Shown piece after piece: positions 7,492 to 13,654 of a stretch of 13,654 bases of DNA. Both the position numbers and the translations under genes were made by a program. Below the pieces are notes generated by a model. It was not told the DNA's origin. It saw only the letters and a list, made by a program, of their open reading frames with translations, and made no database searches. Within the stretch, counting starts at the first letter, position 1; the number at the start of each line of letters is the position of its first letter. Source of the DNA: Acidobacteriota bacterium (GTDB lineage: Bacteria; Acidobacteriota; Terriglobia; Acidiferrales; UBA7541); assembly GCA_003161195.1 (NCBI GenBank), contig PMOV01000050.1:1-13654 (forward strand), read 5' to 3'.

Positions 7492-7848
7492 TCACACCCG
7501 TTGAAAGTGGGTATCCCTGAATGCTGTCGGGTACTTCAGCCCGAATCCCAGCATGCGGTCAAACTCAATATGGCTCAGCCAGATCAACGCGCACGGAACG
7601 CTCCGCGGGGCCACTCCAATCAGCCCGATCAGCAACAACGCCACCGGTAAACTTAGCGTATGCGCGAAGTTGCAGCCCGTCGTCCCCAGCTTTACGTCTT
7701 TAAAATACCCGAGCATCGCCAGATCCGGAGTGAAAAAAAACACTGCGAATATTCACCAGCGATAATTCCCGGCGTAGTAAAACCACAGTGTCAAAACGAA
7801 AAGGCATGCACCTTCCATGTGCAGCAGACGCCGAGGGTTCTTGAACAC
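7492..7848 (-). pseudogene. DUF4260-like small membrane protein, interrupted by an in-frame TGA
   Basis: Reading leftward from a GTG at 7848 (AAAGG ribosome-binding stretch 7 bases upstream), the frame encodes VFKNPRRLLHMEGACLFVLT and on to YAGNYRW, then TGA at codon 32 (7753-7755), then continues in the same frame IFAVFFFTPDLAMLGYFK through WLSHIEFDRMLGFGLKYPT and AFRDTHF to a TGA at 7492. Both parts together resemble the DUF4260 family as I remember it: a protein of about 115 residues with hydrophobic segments, a PDLSMLGY-type motif and a HIGFDRxLGYGLKYP-type C-terminus. The internal TGA falls at the second Trp of a WW pair, so a single TGG to TGA change explains it. No frameshift is needed, even across the run of eight Ts at 7733-7740. 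A shorter product could restart at the GTG at 7743 but would lack the first membrane segment. The family has no established function. Confidence 0.7.
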
Positions 7849-7879
7849 GCTTAGGCCTTTCCCTTCGTGATCGAGTCCG

Positions 7880-7917
7880 TGCGGGCGCACACCCGCAAGT
7901 GATCGGGGAGAGATCAC
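7880..7917. other. Two adjacent hairpins between the Oar-like receptor and the DUF4260 gene
   Basis: TGCGGG/CCCGCA (7880-7897, 6-bp stem, 6-base loop) and GTGATC/GATCAC (7899-7917, 6-bp stem, 7-base loop) lie side by side with one base between. They are 38-75 bases behind the stop of the receptor gene and so could be its transcription end or an RNA-stabilising structure. Neither has a T-tract, so intrinsic termination is doubtful. Confidence 0.35.
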
Positions 7918-7954
7918 CCACTCTAGCGTAATGTTGGATTTCGAACGATTGCTA

Positions 7955-10939
7955 TCAGAAGGTGAGCCGCACGCCCACCTGCGCGGCAAACGGTATTCCC
8001 ACCGTAGTCCCCGGCCCGAAGAAATCTCCCAGCGCCCCCGCTGGCACCAGCAGTTGTTTCGGATTGGTCACCGGCACCGCACACGCCGGCGTGGGGCACA
8101 GCGCCGTCACGTTCGCCAGATTGTTCACCGGCACCGGCAGCGCGGAAATATCCGTCACGTAATTGGCCCCCGGGTTGTTCCGGTTAAACAGGTTGAAAAA
8201 CTCGATAAACGGCGACAACGTCCAGCGGTCATGAAACGAAATCGGACGCGCCACCCGCAAATCCATCTGGATATAGGGCGTGCCGCGGAATTGATCGAGC
8301 GTCGTTTCCACCCCATTTACCACCGCGCGCGTCCCCACCGGCGTTGTCAGCGTAATGGGCCGCCCGGTCTCCGCCTGAAACAGCCCGGACACCAGAAATC
8401 CTCCCGGCGGCGTCCACGTCCCGGCAATCACCTCACGGTTTGTCACGTCTTCGCCGGACGGTCCATAGTCTCCTGGACCAAACGGGTGATACGGATTGCA
8501 CACGCCATCCACATAATCAAACAACTCGCCCAGCAAACAGCCCCACGTCTTGGCGCTGGAAAGCGTGTAGTTCGCCACTAAGCTGAATCGCCGCGCTACG
8601 TTCCCTTGCAAATGAAACATCAACCCGCTGTAGCTCGAGCGATTGTCCGAGCGAAACACTTCCAGCCCATCTGGATAGGTATACGCCGCGTATCCGTGCC
8701 GCCCTTGCTCCAGCGTGTAATCCACGCTGAACGTCCAGTTCGCGTTGAACGCATGCTGCACCCCAGCCGTCGCGTGCATGGCGTACGGAGTGTGGTAGTG
8801 CGGGTCGATCAGCGCGTCCGGGGGGGCCGCGGGAATCGCTGGGTTCAGCCCCAGGTTGCTGTTGTTGACCGCAGCCAGCGCGAGCACCCAGCCGTTCTGC
8901 GCCAGATCGTTGTAATACATCCCAAATCCGCCGCGCACCACCGTCTTTCCCGAATTTCCCACCGCGTACGCGAACCCCAGCCGCGGCGCGAACGCTTTGC
9001 GATAATCGTGCGGCTCCCCGGGAATGTCTGGATCCACTCCGGGTTGCAGGTTCGCCAGCGCCGGATTCAGTGCCTCGCTGTGCCCCGATGCAGTGAATAA
9101 ACCAAACGTTGTGTCGTACCGCAATCCGTAGTTCAACGTCAGCCGCGTCGTCAACCGCCAGGAATCTTCGGCGTAAAATCCCAGCCGCTGCACGTTCTGC
9201 GAAAAGCTCCCGTCGCTCGTTGGCAGCGACGTGCAGTTCGTCCCTGGCGTAATCGTCAACCCGCCTGCTCCCGAGCAGTTCAGGTCCGCCGCAAACTGCC
9301 CCGGATGCGCCGCATAAAACTCCGGATCCTCCGCAAACGCCGTGATGTTCTCCGCCGTCCCGGAAAGCGCGCCGCTCAACACCGGTTCATGTATGAAATT
9401 CACCCCGAAACGTGGCGAATGATGACCCGATGAGTGGCTCACGTCATACCGCCACTGATATTTCTCCTGATTGCGCAGCACCGGAAACGCCGTGATCGCC
9501 GTCGCAAACGAATTGTCCCCGAACGTGTCCAGGCCGGAAATCGTCTGATACGACACGCTGAACGGGAACTGCAGCGAATACCCCAAGTACTCGTTGCGCT
9601 CCTCTGTGTGATGGAGCCCGCTGGCGCCGAAAATGAAGTTACCCACCCACGTCGGCGAAAAGGTGAACTGCTGGTTAAGCGCCAAATTGAAATACGTCGA
9701 ATGCGACGTCGCTCCCGTGGTCGGCAGTGTCGCCTGCTCCAGTAGATCGTTGTGTGTCAGGTAGGTATCCGCCGCCAGCCGCAGAAACCAGTGCGAACGC
9801 GCCGACTGCTGCCAGTCCAGCCGCACTGTCGCCAGCGTATCGTGGAACGGCACCGCTGCAAACGCCGGCACGTTAATCGACTTCACTTCCGGGATCAGGC
9901 CCATTTGCGCCAAGGTATTCAACGCGCTGAATTCTGCTTGGCTCGCCGGGCTGTACGCGATGCTCGCATGTTCGTTCACATATTCAATGGAGGTGAAAAA
10001 CCACACTTTATCGCGCACAATCGGCCCGCCCGCCGCGCCGATATAATTCTGTCGCGAAAAGGGCTGCTTGGGATTCGGCGCCGGATTCTCAATCGGGAAC
10101 CGCGCGTTCAGGTCCGCCGCCCGTTCGTAAAATGCAAAATCCCCGTGCCAATCGTTGGAACCGCGCCGCGTGGTGATCACCACGGACCCCGCCGTCGTCC
10201 GCCCCGTGTCCGCATCTTCCTGCGCGGTACGAAACGCAAACTCCTGAATGGCATCCGGAGAAAAGTTTTGCAGAAAGCCTCCGATGTAGTCATCGGAGTT
10301 GTCCACACCATCCACGGAAAGATCGTTGTTCAGTCCAGAGCTGCCACCCGTCGATACCGCCGTGATGCGCGCCTTGGTGGGATCCGAGGGCTCCACCGGC
10401 TCTGTGCCCGGGGTCAGATACGCAATGTTCGCAAAGCTGCGCGCGGCCAGCGGAATCGTTTCCAGGTCGTGTTGCGTCACCACCGCTTCGTGCACCGCGC
10501 TGGTCGTATCCATCGTCTGCGTAGTCACCGAAGACGCCTGGCCCGACACTTGCACGCTTTGCCGCAAAGCCTGCGGCTTCAGTGTCACGCTCACGTCCCG
10601 TACGAAGCTCACCTCCACGCGTATCTCCGCCGCGGCGTCCGCAAATCCCCGCGCTTTCACCGTCAAGCGATACACGCCCGGCGGAACATCTTCTATGCGG
10701 AACGCCCCGCCCGCGTCGCTGGCGGCCACTCGCTCGTACGCCACTTCCACGCCGCGCAGCGCCACCTCCGCGCCCGCCACCGCGCCTCCACTCGCATCCC
10801 GCACGCTTCCTTGCAATGCACCGCGATAACTCTGCGCCGCCGCCCCCGACGCGCACACCAACGCCAAAGCCAGCGCCCCGAGCAGCGAGAGCGTCGGCGA
10901 CGCGCCGGCATGTGCTCTGTTTATCGCACCCATCAACAT
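7955..10939 (-). CDS. Oar-like TonB-dependent outer-membrane receptor with carboxypeptidase-regulatory-like domain
   Basis: A 994-residue outer-membrane protein. Residues 1-36 look like a signal peptide (hydrophobic LSLLGALALALVCASGAAAQ with a cut near AAA-Q). Residues 40-120 form a carboxypeptidase-regulatory-like beta-sandwich (GSVRDASGGAVAGAEVALRG, 44-63; DVPPGVYRLTVKARGF, 84-99). The TonB plug spans roughly 140-260, with DLETIPLAARSFANIAYLTPG at 158-178 (GSSGLNNDLSVDGVDN at 199-214). A long beta-barrel follows, ending GVRLTF with a C-terminal Phe as expected for BAM-dependent insertion. This architecture is common in Acidobacteriota, and the ligand is usually unknown (saccharides or peptides are often supposed). 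The ATG at 10939 was chosen, with the ATG at 10933 equally possible; a TTG at 10975 would add 12 residues ahead of the signal peptide. No strong Shine-Dalgarno or promoter was recognised, and no partner gene such as a transporter or hydrolase adjoins it. Confidence 0.92.
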   Translation of the reverse strand: MLMGAINRAHAGASPTLSLLGALALALVCASGAAAQSYRGALQGSVRDASGGAVAGAEVALRGVEVAYERVAASDAGGAFRIEDVPPGVYRLTVKARGFADAAAEIRVEVSFVRDVSVTLKPQALRQSVQVSGQASSVTTQTMDTTSAVHEAVVTQHDLETIPLAARSFANIAYLTPGTEPVEPSDPTKARITAVSTGGSSGLNNDLSVDGVDNSDDYIGGFLQNFSPDAIQEFAFRTAQEDADTGRTTAGSVVITTRRGSNDWHGDFAFYERAADLNARFPIENPAPNPKQPFSRQNYIGAAGGPIVRDKVWFFTSIEYVNEHASIAYSPASQAEFSALNTLAQMGLIPEVKSINVPAFAAVPFHDTLATVRLDWQQSARSHWFLRLAADTYLTHNDLLEQATLPTTGATSHSTYFNLALNQQFTFSPTWVGNFIFGASGLHHTEERNEYLGYSLQFPFSVSYQTISGLDTFGDNSFATAITAFPVLRNQEKYQWRYDVSHSSGHHSPRFGVNFIHEPVLSGALSGTAENITAFAEDPEFYAAHPGQFAADLNCSGAGGLTITPGTNCTSLPTSDGSFSQNVQRLGFYAEDSWRLTTRLTLNYGLRYDTTFGLFTASGHSEALNPALANLQPGVDPDIPGEPHDYRKAFAPRLGFAYAVGNSGKTVVRGGFGMYYNDLAQNGWVLALAAVNNSNLGLNPAIPAAPPDALIDPHYHTPYAMHATAGVQHAFNANWTFSVDYTLEQGRHGYAAYTYPDGLEVFRSDNRSSYSGLMFHLQGNVARRFSLVANYTLSSAKTWGCLLGELFDYVDGVCNPYHPFGPGDYGPSGEDVTNREVIAGTWTPPGGFLVSGLFQAETGRPITLTTPVGTRAVVNGVETTLDQFRGTPYIQMDLRVARPISFHDRWTLSPFIEFFNLFNRNNPGANYVTDISALPVPVNNLANVTALCPTPACAVPVTNPKQLLVPAGALGDFFGPGTTVGIPFAAQVGVRLTF

Positions 10940-11430
10940 ACACCGTGCGTCCGTCGTGGCGATCGGGGTACCCAATGGCGCCCCTTCACGGCACGATTCA
11001 AACTCCGGTAGTTTGTAGACACAGAGGCCAACACCCGTTTTGCAAATTTAGACGCGTAGTATGGACTCGCCGTTTCGCGATGTCGAGCACACTTTTTAAC
11101 TGGGTAGTGGCATCGCTGGCGCTTCCGTTTCACGCATCGAATTGCATTTCTCGCTCAGATCTGGCGCCCAGCCGTCTGCGCGAACAAATTCAACCCGCGT
11201 AGATTGCTGGCGACCGCCTGAGCCCTCATAAATCTCCGCGGCGAGCGGGCATACGGTCAACGATCTTTTTCGAGCCGCCAAAGTGGCGCCCGCATCCCGC
11301 CCCGCGGGTTTTCTAACAGCCCGGAGATTGCTCTACCCCCAGTACGATTTTATTTAAGAGTACCAGCGCGCGAAATACCGCTTTGGTAACTATCTTTCGG
11401 CCCGCTAACGCTTTCAGAATGAATACTTCC
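10940..11430. other. Divergent intergenic region with no recognised gene
   Basis: Between the divergent receptor gene and the rpmH promoter I see no convincing coding frame, RNA gene or mobile element. Short open frames exist but lack ribosome-binding sites and any familiar motif. A small GC hairpin (CCCGC/GCGGG, 11296-11308) followed by four Ts is present, and an AT-rich patch (11347-11361) stands out in the GC-rich background. I found no copies of the DnaA-box consensus TTATCCACA by eye. Confidence 0.5.
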
Positions 11431-11466
11431 GAAAAACCTAGGGGGTCTCTTCTCCCCCCGTTTTTC
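11431..11466. terminator. Terminator-like hairpin upstream of the rpmH promoter
   Basis: GAAAAAC (11431-11437) pairs perfectly with GTTTTTC (11460-11466), and inside it GGGGG (11441-11445) pairs with CCCCC (11454-11458) around an 8-base loop, with a small asymmetric internal loop between. The A-tract/T-tract flanks around a G/C core would work on both strands. It lies 30 bases upstream of the rpmH -35 element and could insulate the ribosomal cluster from its surroundings. Confidence 0.55.
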
Positions 11467-11495
11467 CCTCCAATTCGCCTTTTCTCTGGCTTTTC

Positions 11496-11524
11496 TTGAC
11501 CGCCCGCGACCCCTCGCTTACACT
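11496..11524 (+). promoter_or_regulatory. Strong candidate sigma70-type promoter of the rpmH cluster
   Basis: TTGACC (11496-11501), exactly 17 bases and TACACT (11519-11524) closely match the consensus, with five and four matches of six. Transcription would start near 11531, about 215 bases before the rpmH start codon, leaving a long untranslated leader. Confidence 0.65.
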
Positions 11525-11609
11525 TAAAGTTCCCTGCACAGTCAGTTCTGGCGGCCGGGCTCAGTCTGCGCCCACGCTCTCGGTTGTGCGGAGTAGTGTT
11601 GAGGAGTCG

Positions 11610-11689
11610 GTTACGCTGACAGCAATTTTCGCACTCGCATCTGCGTAACAATGTTGTGAGCCTTTTGTTCGGGCCTGATTGTCCTGAAC
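11610..11689 (+). promoter_or_regulatory. Structured leader of the rpmH mRNA (two stem-loops)
   Basis: Within the roughly 215-base leader, GTTACGC (11610-11616) and GCGTAAC (11643-11649) form a perfect 7-bp stem, and GTTCGGG (11667-11673) pairs with CCTGAAC (11683-11689) over 7 bp with one G-U pair and a 9-base loop. The ribosome-binding site lies 47 bases further on. A regulatory role, for example feedback by L34, is speculation. Confidence 0.35.
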
Positions 11690-11745
11690 TCGTTTCCAAC
11701 GATTCAGCTTGTGTGTAGCCAGTTCGTGCAACAAAGGAGATTGCT

Positions 11746-11886
11746 TTGCCAAAGCGCACATATCAACCGCGCAAGCGCCGCCGCGCCAAGACGCACGGCT
11801 TCCGCGTACGCATGAAAACCAAGGGTGGCCGTAAGGTGCTTGCGGCGCGCCGCAAGAAGGGGCGCCATCGCCTTACTCCCGAATGA
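11746..11886 (+). CDS. rpmH: 50S ribosomal protein bL34
   Basis: A 46-residue, highly basic protein that binds 23S rRNA. It opens MPKRTYQPRKRRRAKTHGFR (1-20) and continues with VRMKTKGGRKVLAARRKKGR (21-40), which is unmistakable for L34. The start is TTG at 11746, preceded by AAAGGAG (11733-11739) at a 6-base distance; no ATG fits the conserved N-terminus. It is the first gene of the rpmH-rnpA-yidD-yidC cluster and has a near-consensus promoter about 220 bases upstream. Confidence 0.95.
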   Translation: MPKRTYQPRKRRRAKTHGFRVRMKTKGGRKVLAARRKKGRHRLTPE

Positions 11887-11917
11887 TCCGCCGCGCACTG
11901 CGGGGTTCGCTTCGCCG

Positions 11918-12268
11918 TTGGGGAGCCGTTTCCCTCGCGCAGCGCGCCTCGTGCGTCGCGGCGATTTCGACGCCGTTTACCGCACCGGAAAGCGGCGCTC
12001 CAGTGCTCACTTCACGGTTTTCTTTCGCCTGAACGATTTGCCTCAGACGCGCTTTGGCTTCAGCATCAAGAAGGCGTTGGGCCATGCCGTGGCCCGCAAC
12101 CGCATGCGCCGCCGCACGCGCGAACTAGTGCGCGGCCTACGGCAGGAGATTCCCGCTGGATGGGACATCGTCATACACCCGAAGAGCACGCTGGCGCGCG
12201 CCGAGTTTGCCGCGCTCCAAGCGGAGCTTCTGCGCGTCCTGCGCGACGCCACGAAGCCGCCGCAGTGA
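11918..12268 (+). CDS. rnpA: Ribonuclease P protein component
   Basis: RnpA is the small protein subunit that helps the RNase P RNA trim the 5' ends of pre-tRNAs. The 116-residue product shows RFPRAARLVRRGDFDAVYRTG (4-24), the start of the fold, and the RNA-binding RNR motif ARNRMRRRTRELVR (59-72). The TTG at 11918 gives the normal family length and starts just before RFPR, but it has no clear Shine-Dalgarno. The frame is open back to a GTG at 11825 inside rpmH, which would add 31 residues and overlap rpmH, an arrangement known from Thermus. The exact start is therefore uncertain. The last bases overlap the yidD start (GTGA at 12265-12268). Confidence 0.92.
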   Translation: MGSRFPRAARLVRRGDFDAVYRTGKRRSSAHFTVFFRLNDLPQTRFGFSIKKALGHAVARNRMRRRTRELVRGLRQEIPAGWDIVIHPKSTLARAEFAALQAELLRVLRDATKPPQ

Positions 12269-12645
12269 GTTGCGCACTGATTGGCCGCGAAAGAATTGGT
12301 GAGCTCACGCCGCGGCAAGTGGCGACCCAGGAAGTTGGATCAGCGCCGAGTGTCAATCCGTCGCACTCGTACAGCGTCGCCGTGCGCGCAGCGCTTTTCA
12401 CCTTGCGATTCTACAAGGCCTATCTCTCGATCCTAATGGCTGGCAGTTGCCGCTTTCAGCCCACTTGTTCGCAATTCACCTATGAAGCTATCACGCGCTT
12501 CGGCGTTTTTCGCGGCTCCTGGCTGGGCTTTCTGCGTCTGTTGCGTTGCCAGCCATTTTCTCGGCGCTTCGGTTTTGATCCCGTGCCGGAGGAGTGGCCG
12601 GTCCACTCTGCAGATTTAAGTAATCACAAAGAGGCACATTCGTGA
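12265..12645 (+). CDS. yidD: Membrane protein insertion efficiency factor YidD
   Basis: YidD is a small membrane-associated protein thought to assist YidC-dependent insertion. The family core is residues 44-109: LFTLRFYKAYLSILMAGSCR, then FQPTCSQFTYEAITRFGVFR, then LGFLRLLRCQPF and FDPVPE. The three conserved Cys are C62, C68 and C95. The GTG at 12265 overlaps the rnpA stop by four bases and gives 126 residues. That is longer than the usual 70-100, with about 40 extra N-terminal residues of no recognisable kind; in-frame GTGs at 12319 and 12382 would shorten it. The 3' end overlaps yidC by four bases (GTGA), pointing to translational coupling along the cluster. Confidence 0.9.
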   Translation: MSCALIGRERIGELTPRQVATQEVGSAPSVNPSHSYSVAVRAALFTLRFYKAYLSILMAGSCRFQPTCSQFTYEAITRFGVFRGSWLGFLRLLRCQPFSRRFGFDPVPEEWPVHSADLSNHKEAHS

Positions 12646-13654
12646 CCACTCAGCAAAAAGATAAATTCACGCCAGAGTTGCGCATTTTGGTGGCGTCCGT
12701 ACTCTCCATGGCGATCATGCTGGTCTGGATCAAGTATTTCGGACCTAAGCCGCCGGTGAACCAGCCGCAACCGAAAAGAGCCGCTATCGCTGCGCCCGCG
12801 CAAACGCCCGCCGAAGCCACCAAGCCGGATTCGCATGCCGCCAACTCCGCCACGCCTACCGTAACAAACAATGCTCCAGTCGCGGTGCCGACGTCGGCAA
12901 AAGGCGATACGCAAGAACGCACCATCGTTGTCGAGAGCGATTTGTATCGCGTCGAACTTTCCAATCGCGGCGGAATCGTGAAGAGTTGGCAGCTCAAAAA
13001 ATACACGGACGATGCGAAACCGCCGCGCATTCTCGACGTGGTGCATCCGCAAGCCTCACAGCAAATCAATGGCTGGCCATTCGCGGTGGTTCTCGACGAC
13101 GAGCAACTGCAAAACGCGGCCAACGCCGGACTGTATCAAATTAGTTCGAAGCCCAACGAAGTCGCCCCAACAAAAGACGTCGTCGCGCCCAAGGAAGTCG
13201 TCGCGCCGACGGATATCACATTTTCCTGGAGCGATGGTCACCTGGAAATCGCCAAGCATTTTCATTTTGACCCCAGCTATACCGCGCGCGTGGACGTCGC
13301 CGCAAAACTCGACGGCAAGCCCATCACCGCAGGTGTCGCTTGGCTCGGCGGCTTCGGCGACCTAACGGTAGCCAATCCCGCCAACTGGGATAGCGTGCAG
13401 ACGTACTACAGCGAAGGCGGAAAAATCTCCACCTACTTGCCGAAAAAGCTGGATGGCATCGACAAGTGGGGAAACGGCATCTGGCAAGGCGGCAAGGATT
13501 TCACGGGTCTCGAAGATCGCTATTTCACCGCGGCGTTTCTGCCGGCCAGCGGTGCAGCGCCCGGAACGCTGGAAACCCGCTACTGGAAAACCTCCGAGAC
13601 CACGCAAGTCGCCGGGCAGGAGACGCAAGTTCCCGTCTCCGAAGTCGCCACCGC
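12642..13654 (+). CDS. yidC: Membrane protein insertase YidC, N-terminal part (cut by window edge)
   Basis: YidC inserts membrane proteins alone or with SecYEG. The first 337 codons are present. Residues 12-33 form the N-terminal membrane segment (LRILVASVLSMAIMLVWIKY), followed by a Pro/Ala-rich linker (about 35-88) and the periplasmic beta-sandwich domain of Gram-negative YidC (TIVVESDLYRVELSNRGGIV; WDSVQTYYSEGG; EDRYFTAAFLP). The five-helix insertase core would lie beyond the edge. The start is GTG at 12642, overlapping the yidD stop, with AAAGAGG seven bases upstream. A hexapeptide repeated three times sits at 173-190. A periplasmic domain of this kind supports a Gram-negative envelope. 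Confidence 0.95.
   Translation, partial: MTTQQKDKFTPELRILVASVLSMAIMLVWIKYFGPKPPVNQPQPKRAAIAAPAQTPAEATKPDSHAANSATPTVTNNAPVAVPTSAKGDTQERTIVVESDLYRVELSNRGGIVKSWQLKKYTDDAKPPRILDVVHPQASQQINGWPFAVVLDDEQLQNAANAGLYQISSKPNEVAPTKDVVAPKEVVAPTDITFSWSDGHLEIAKHFHFDPSYTARVDVAAKLDGKPITAGVAWLGGFGDLTVANPANWDSVQTYYSEGGKISTYLPKKLDGIDKWGNGIWQGGKDFTGLEDRYFTAAFLPASGAAPGTLETRYWKTSETTQVAGQETQVPVSEVAT
13158..13211 (+). repeat. Three tandem 18-bp units inside yidC
   Basis: Units at 13158-13175, 13176-13193 and 13194-13211 encode EVAPTK, DVVAPK and EVVAPT. The second and third are nearly identical in DNA, differing mainly at wobble and single positions, and the first is more diverged. The repeat preserves the reading frame and lies in a probable surface loop of the periplasmic domain. 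Confidence 0.8.

Noticed and set aside
7753..7755. The internal TGA in the DUF4260 gene as a selenocysteine or reassigned Trp codon
   Set aside because: The expected residue is Trp, not Cys; no selenocysteine insertion hairpin was evident; and many genes in the window use TGA as a normal stop.
9752..11011. A 419-codon open frame on the plus strand opposite the receptor gene
   Set aside because: It is antisense to a clearly coding gene, is extremely Arg/His-rich with no domain, and arises from the codon bias of the GC-rich minus strand.
11096..11281. A 61-codon minus-strand open frame in the intergenic region
   Set aside because: It has no clear Shine-Dalgarno and no similarity I recognise. 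It cannot be excluded as a small gene, but nothing supports it.
10940..11745. RNase P RNA, tmRNA, SRP RNA, tRNA or CRISPR array in the large gap
   Set aside because: I looked for their hallmark sequences and repeats on both strands and found none.
11313..11759. A 148-codon minus-strand open frame opposite the rpmH leader and promoter
   Set aside because: No ribosome-binding site, no recognised motif, low-complexity charged composition, and it covers a strong promoter and terminator hairpin on the other strand.

Overview
The window reads as a chromosomal segment of a GC-rich Gram-negative bacterium, most likely an acidobacterium. The best clue is a roughly 1000-residue outer-membrane receptor of the Oar type (N-terminal carboxypeptidase-regulatory-like domain, plug, beta-barrel ending in Phe), a family greatly expanded in Acidobacteriota. 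The phylum is an inference from gene content and protein style; no rRNA is present.

Left half (1 to about 7.4 kb), all leftward: ffh, ppk1, sthA, rpsP, khpA, rimM, trmD, then the first 31 codons of an exported protein cut by the window edge. This is the conserved SRP/ribosome operon (ffh-rpsP-KH-rimM-trmD) with a polyphosphate kinase and a soluble transhydrogenase gene lying between ffh and rpsP. ppk1 and sthA overlap by 14 bp. rpsP has its own promoter-like sequence, and an intrinsic terminator sits directly behind it, so S16 output could be uncoupled from the maturation and tRNA-modification genes downstream.

Middle (7.4 to 11.0 kb), also leftward: a small DUF4260-type membrane protein gene broken by one in-frame TGA where a Trp is expected, a pair of hairpins, and the large Oar-like TonB-dependent receptor. 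A gene-free stretch of about 800 bp follows (10.94 to 11.75 kb). It holds a terminator-like hairpin, a strong sigma70-type promoter and a structured leader of about 215 nt.

Right end (11.75 to 13.65 kb), rightward: rpmH, rnpA, yidD and yidC (yidC runs off the window), the classic cluster that often lies near the replication origin. The last three overlap or nearly touch, with GTGA stop/start overlaps at both rnpA-yidD and yidD-yidC, and none of the four uses ATG.

Taken together the genes serve translation (S16, L34, RimM, TrmD, KhpA, RNase P protein) and membrane-protein targeting and insertion (Ffh, YidD, YidC), with polyphosphate and NAD(P)H balance genes inserted. I see no phage, transposon, CRISPR or defence system, and no evidence for a wholly new system. 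The points worth a second look are the TGA-interrupted DUF4260 gene, the insertion in TrmD, the terminator behind rpsP, the ppk1-sthA insertion and overlap, the structured rpmH leader and the short repeat in YidC.
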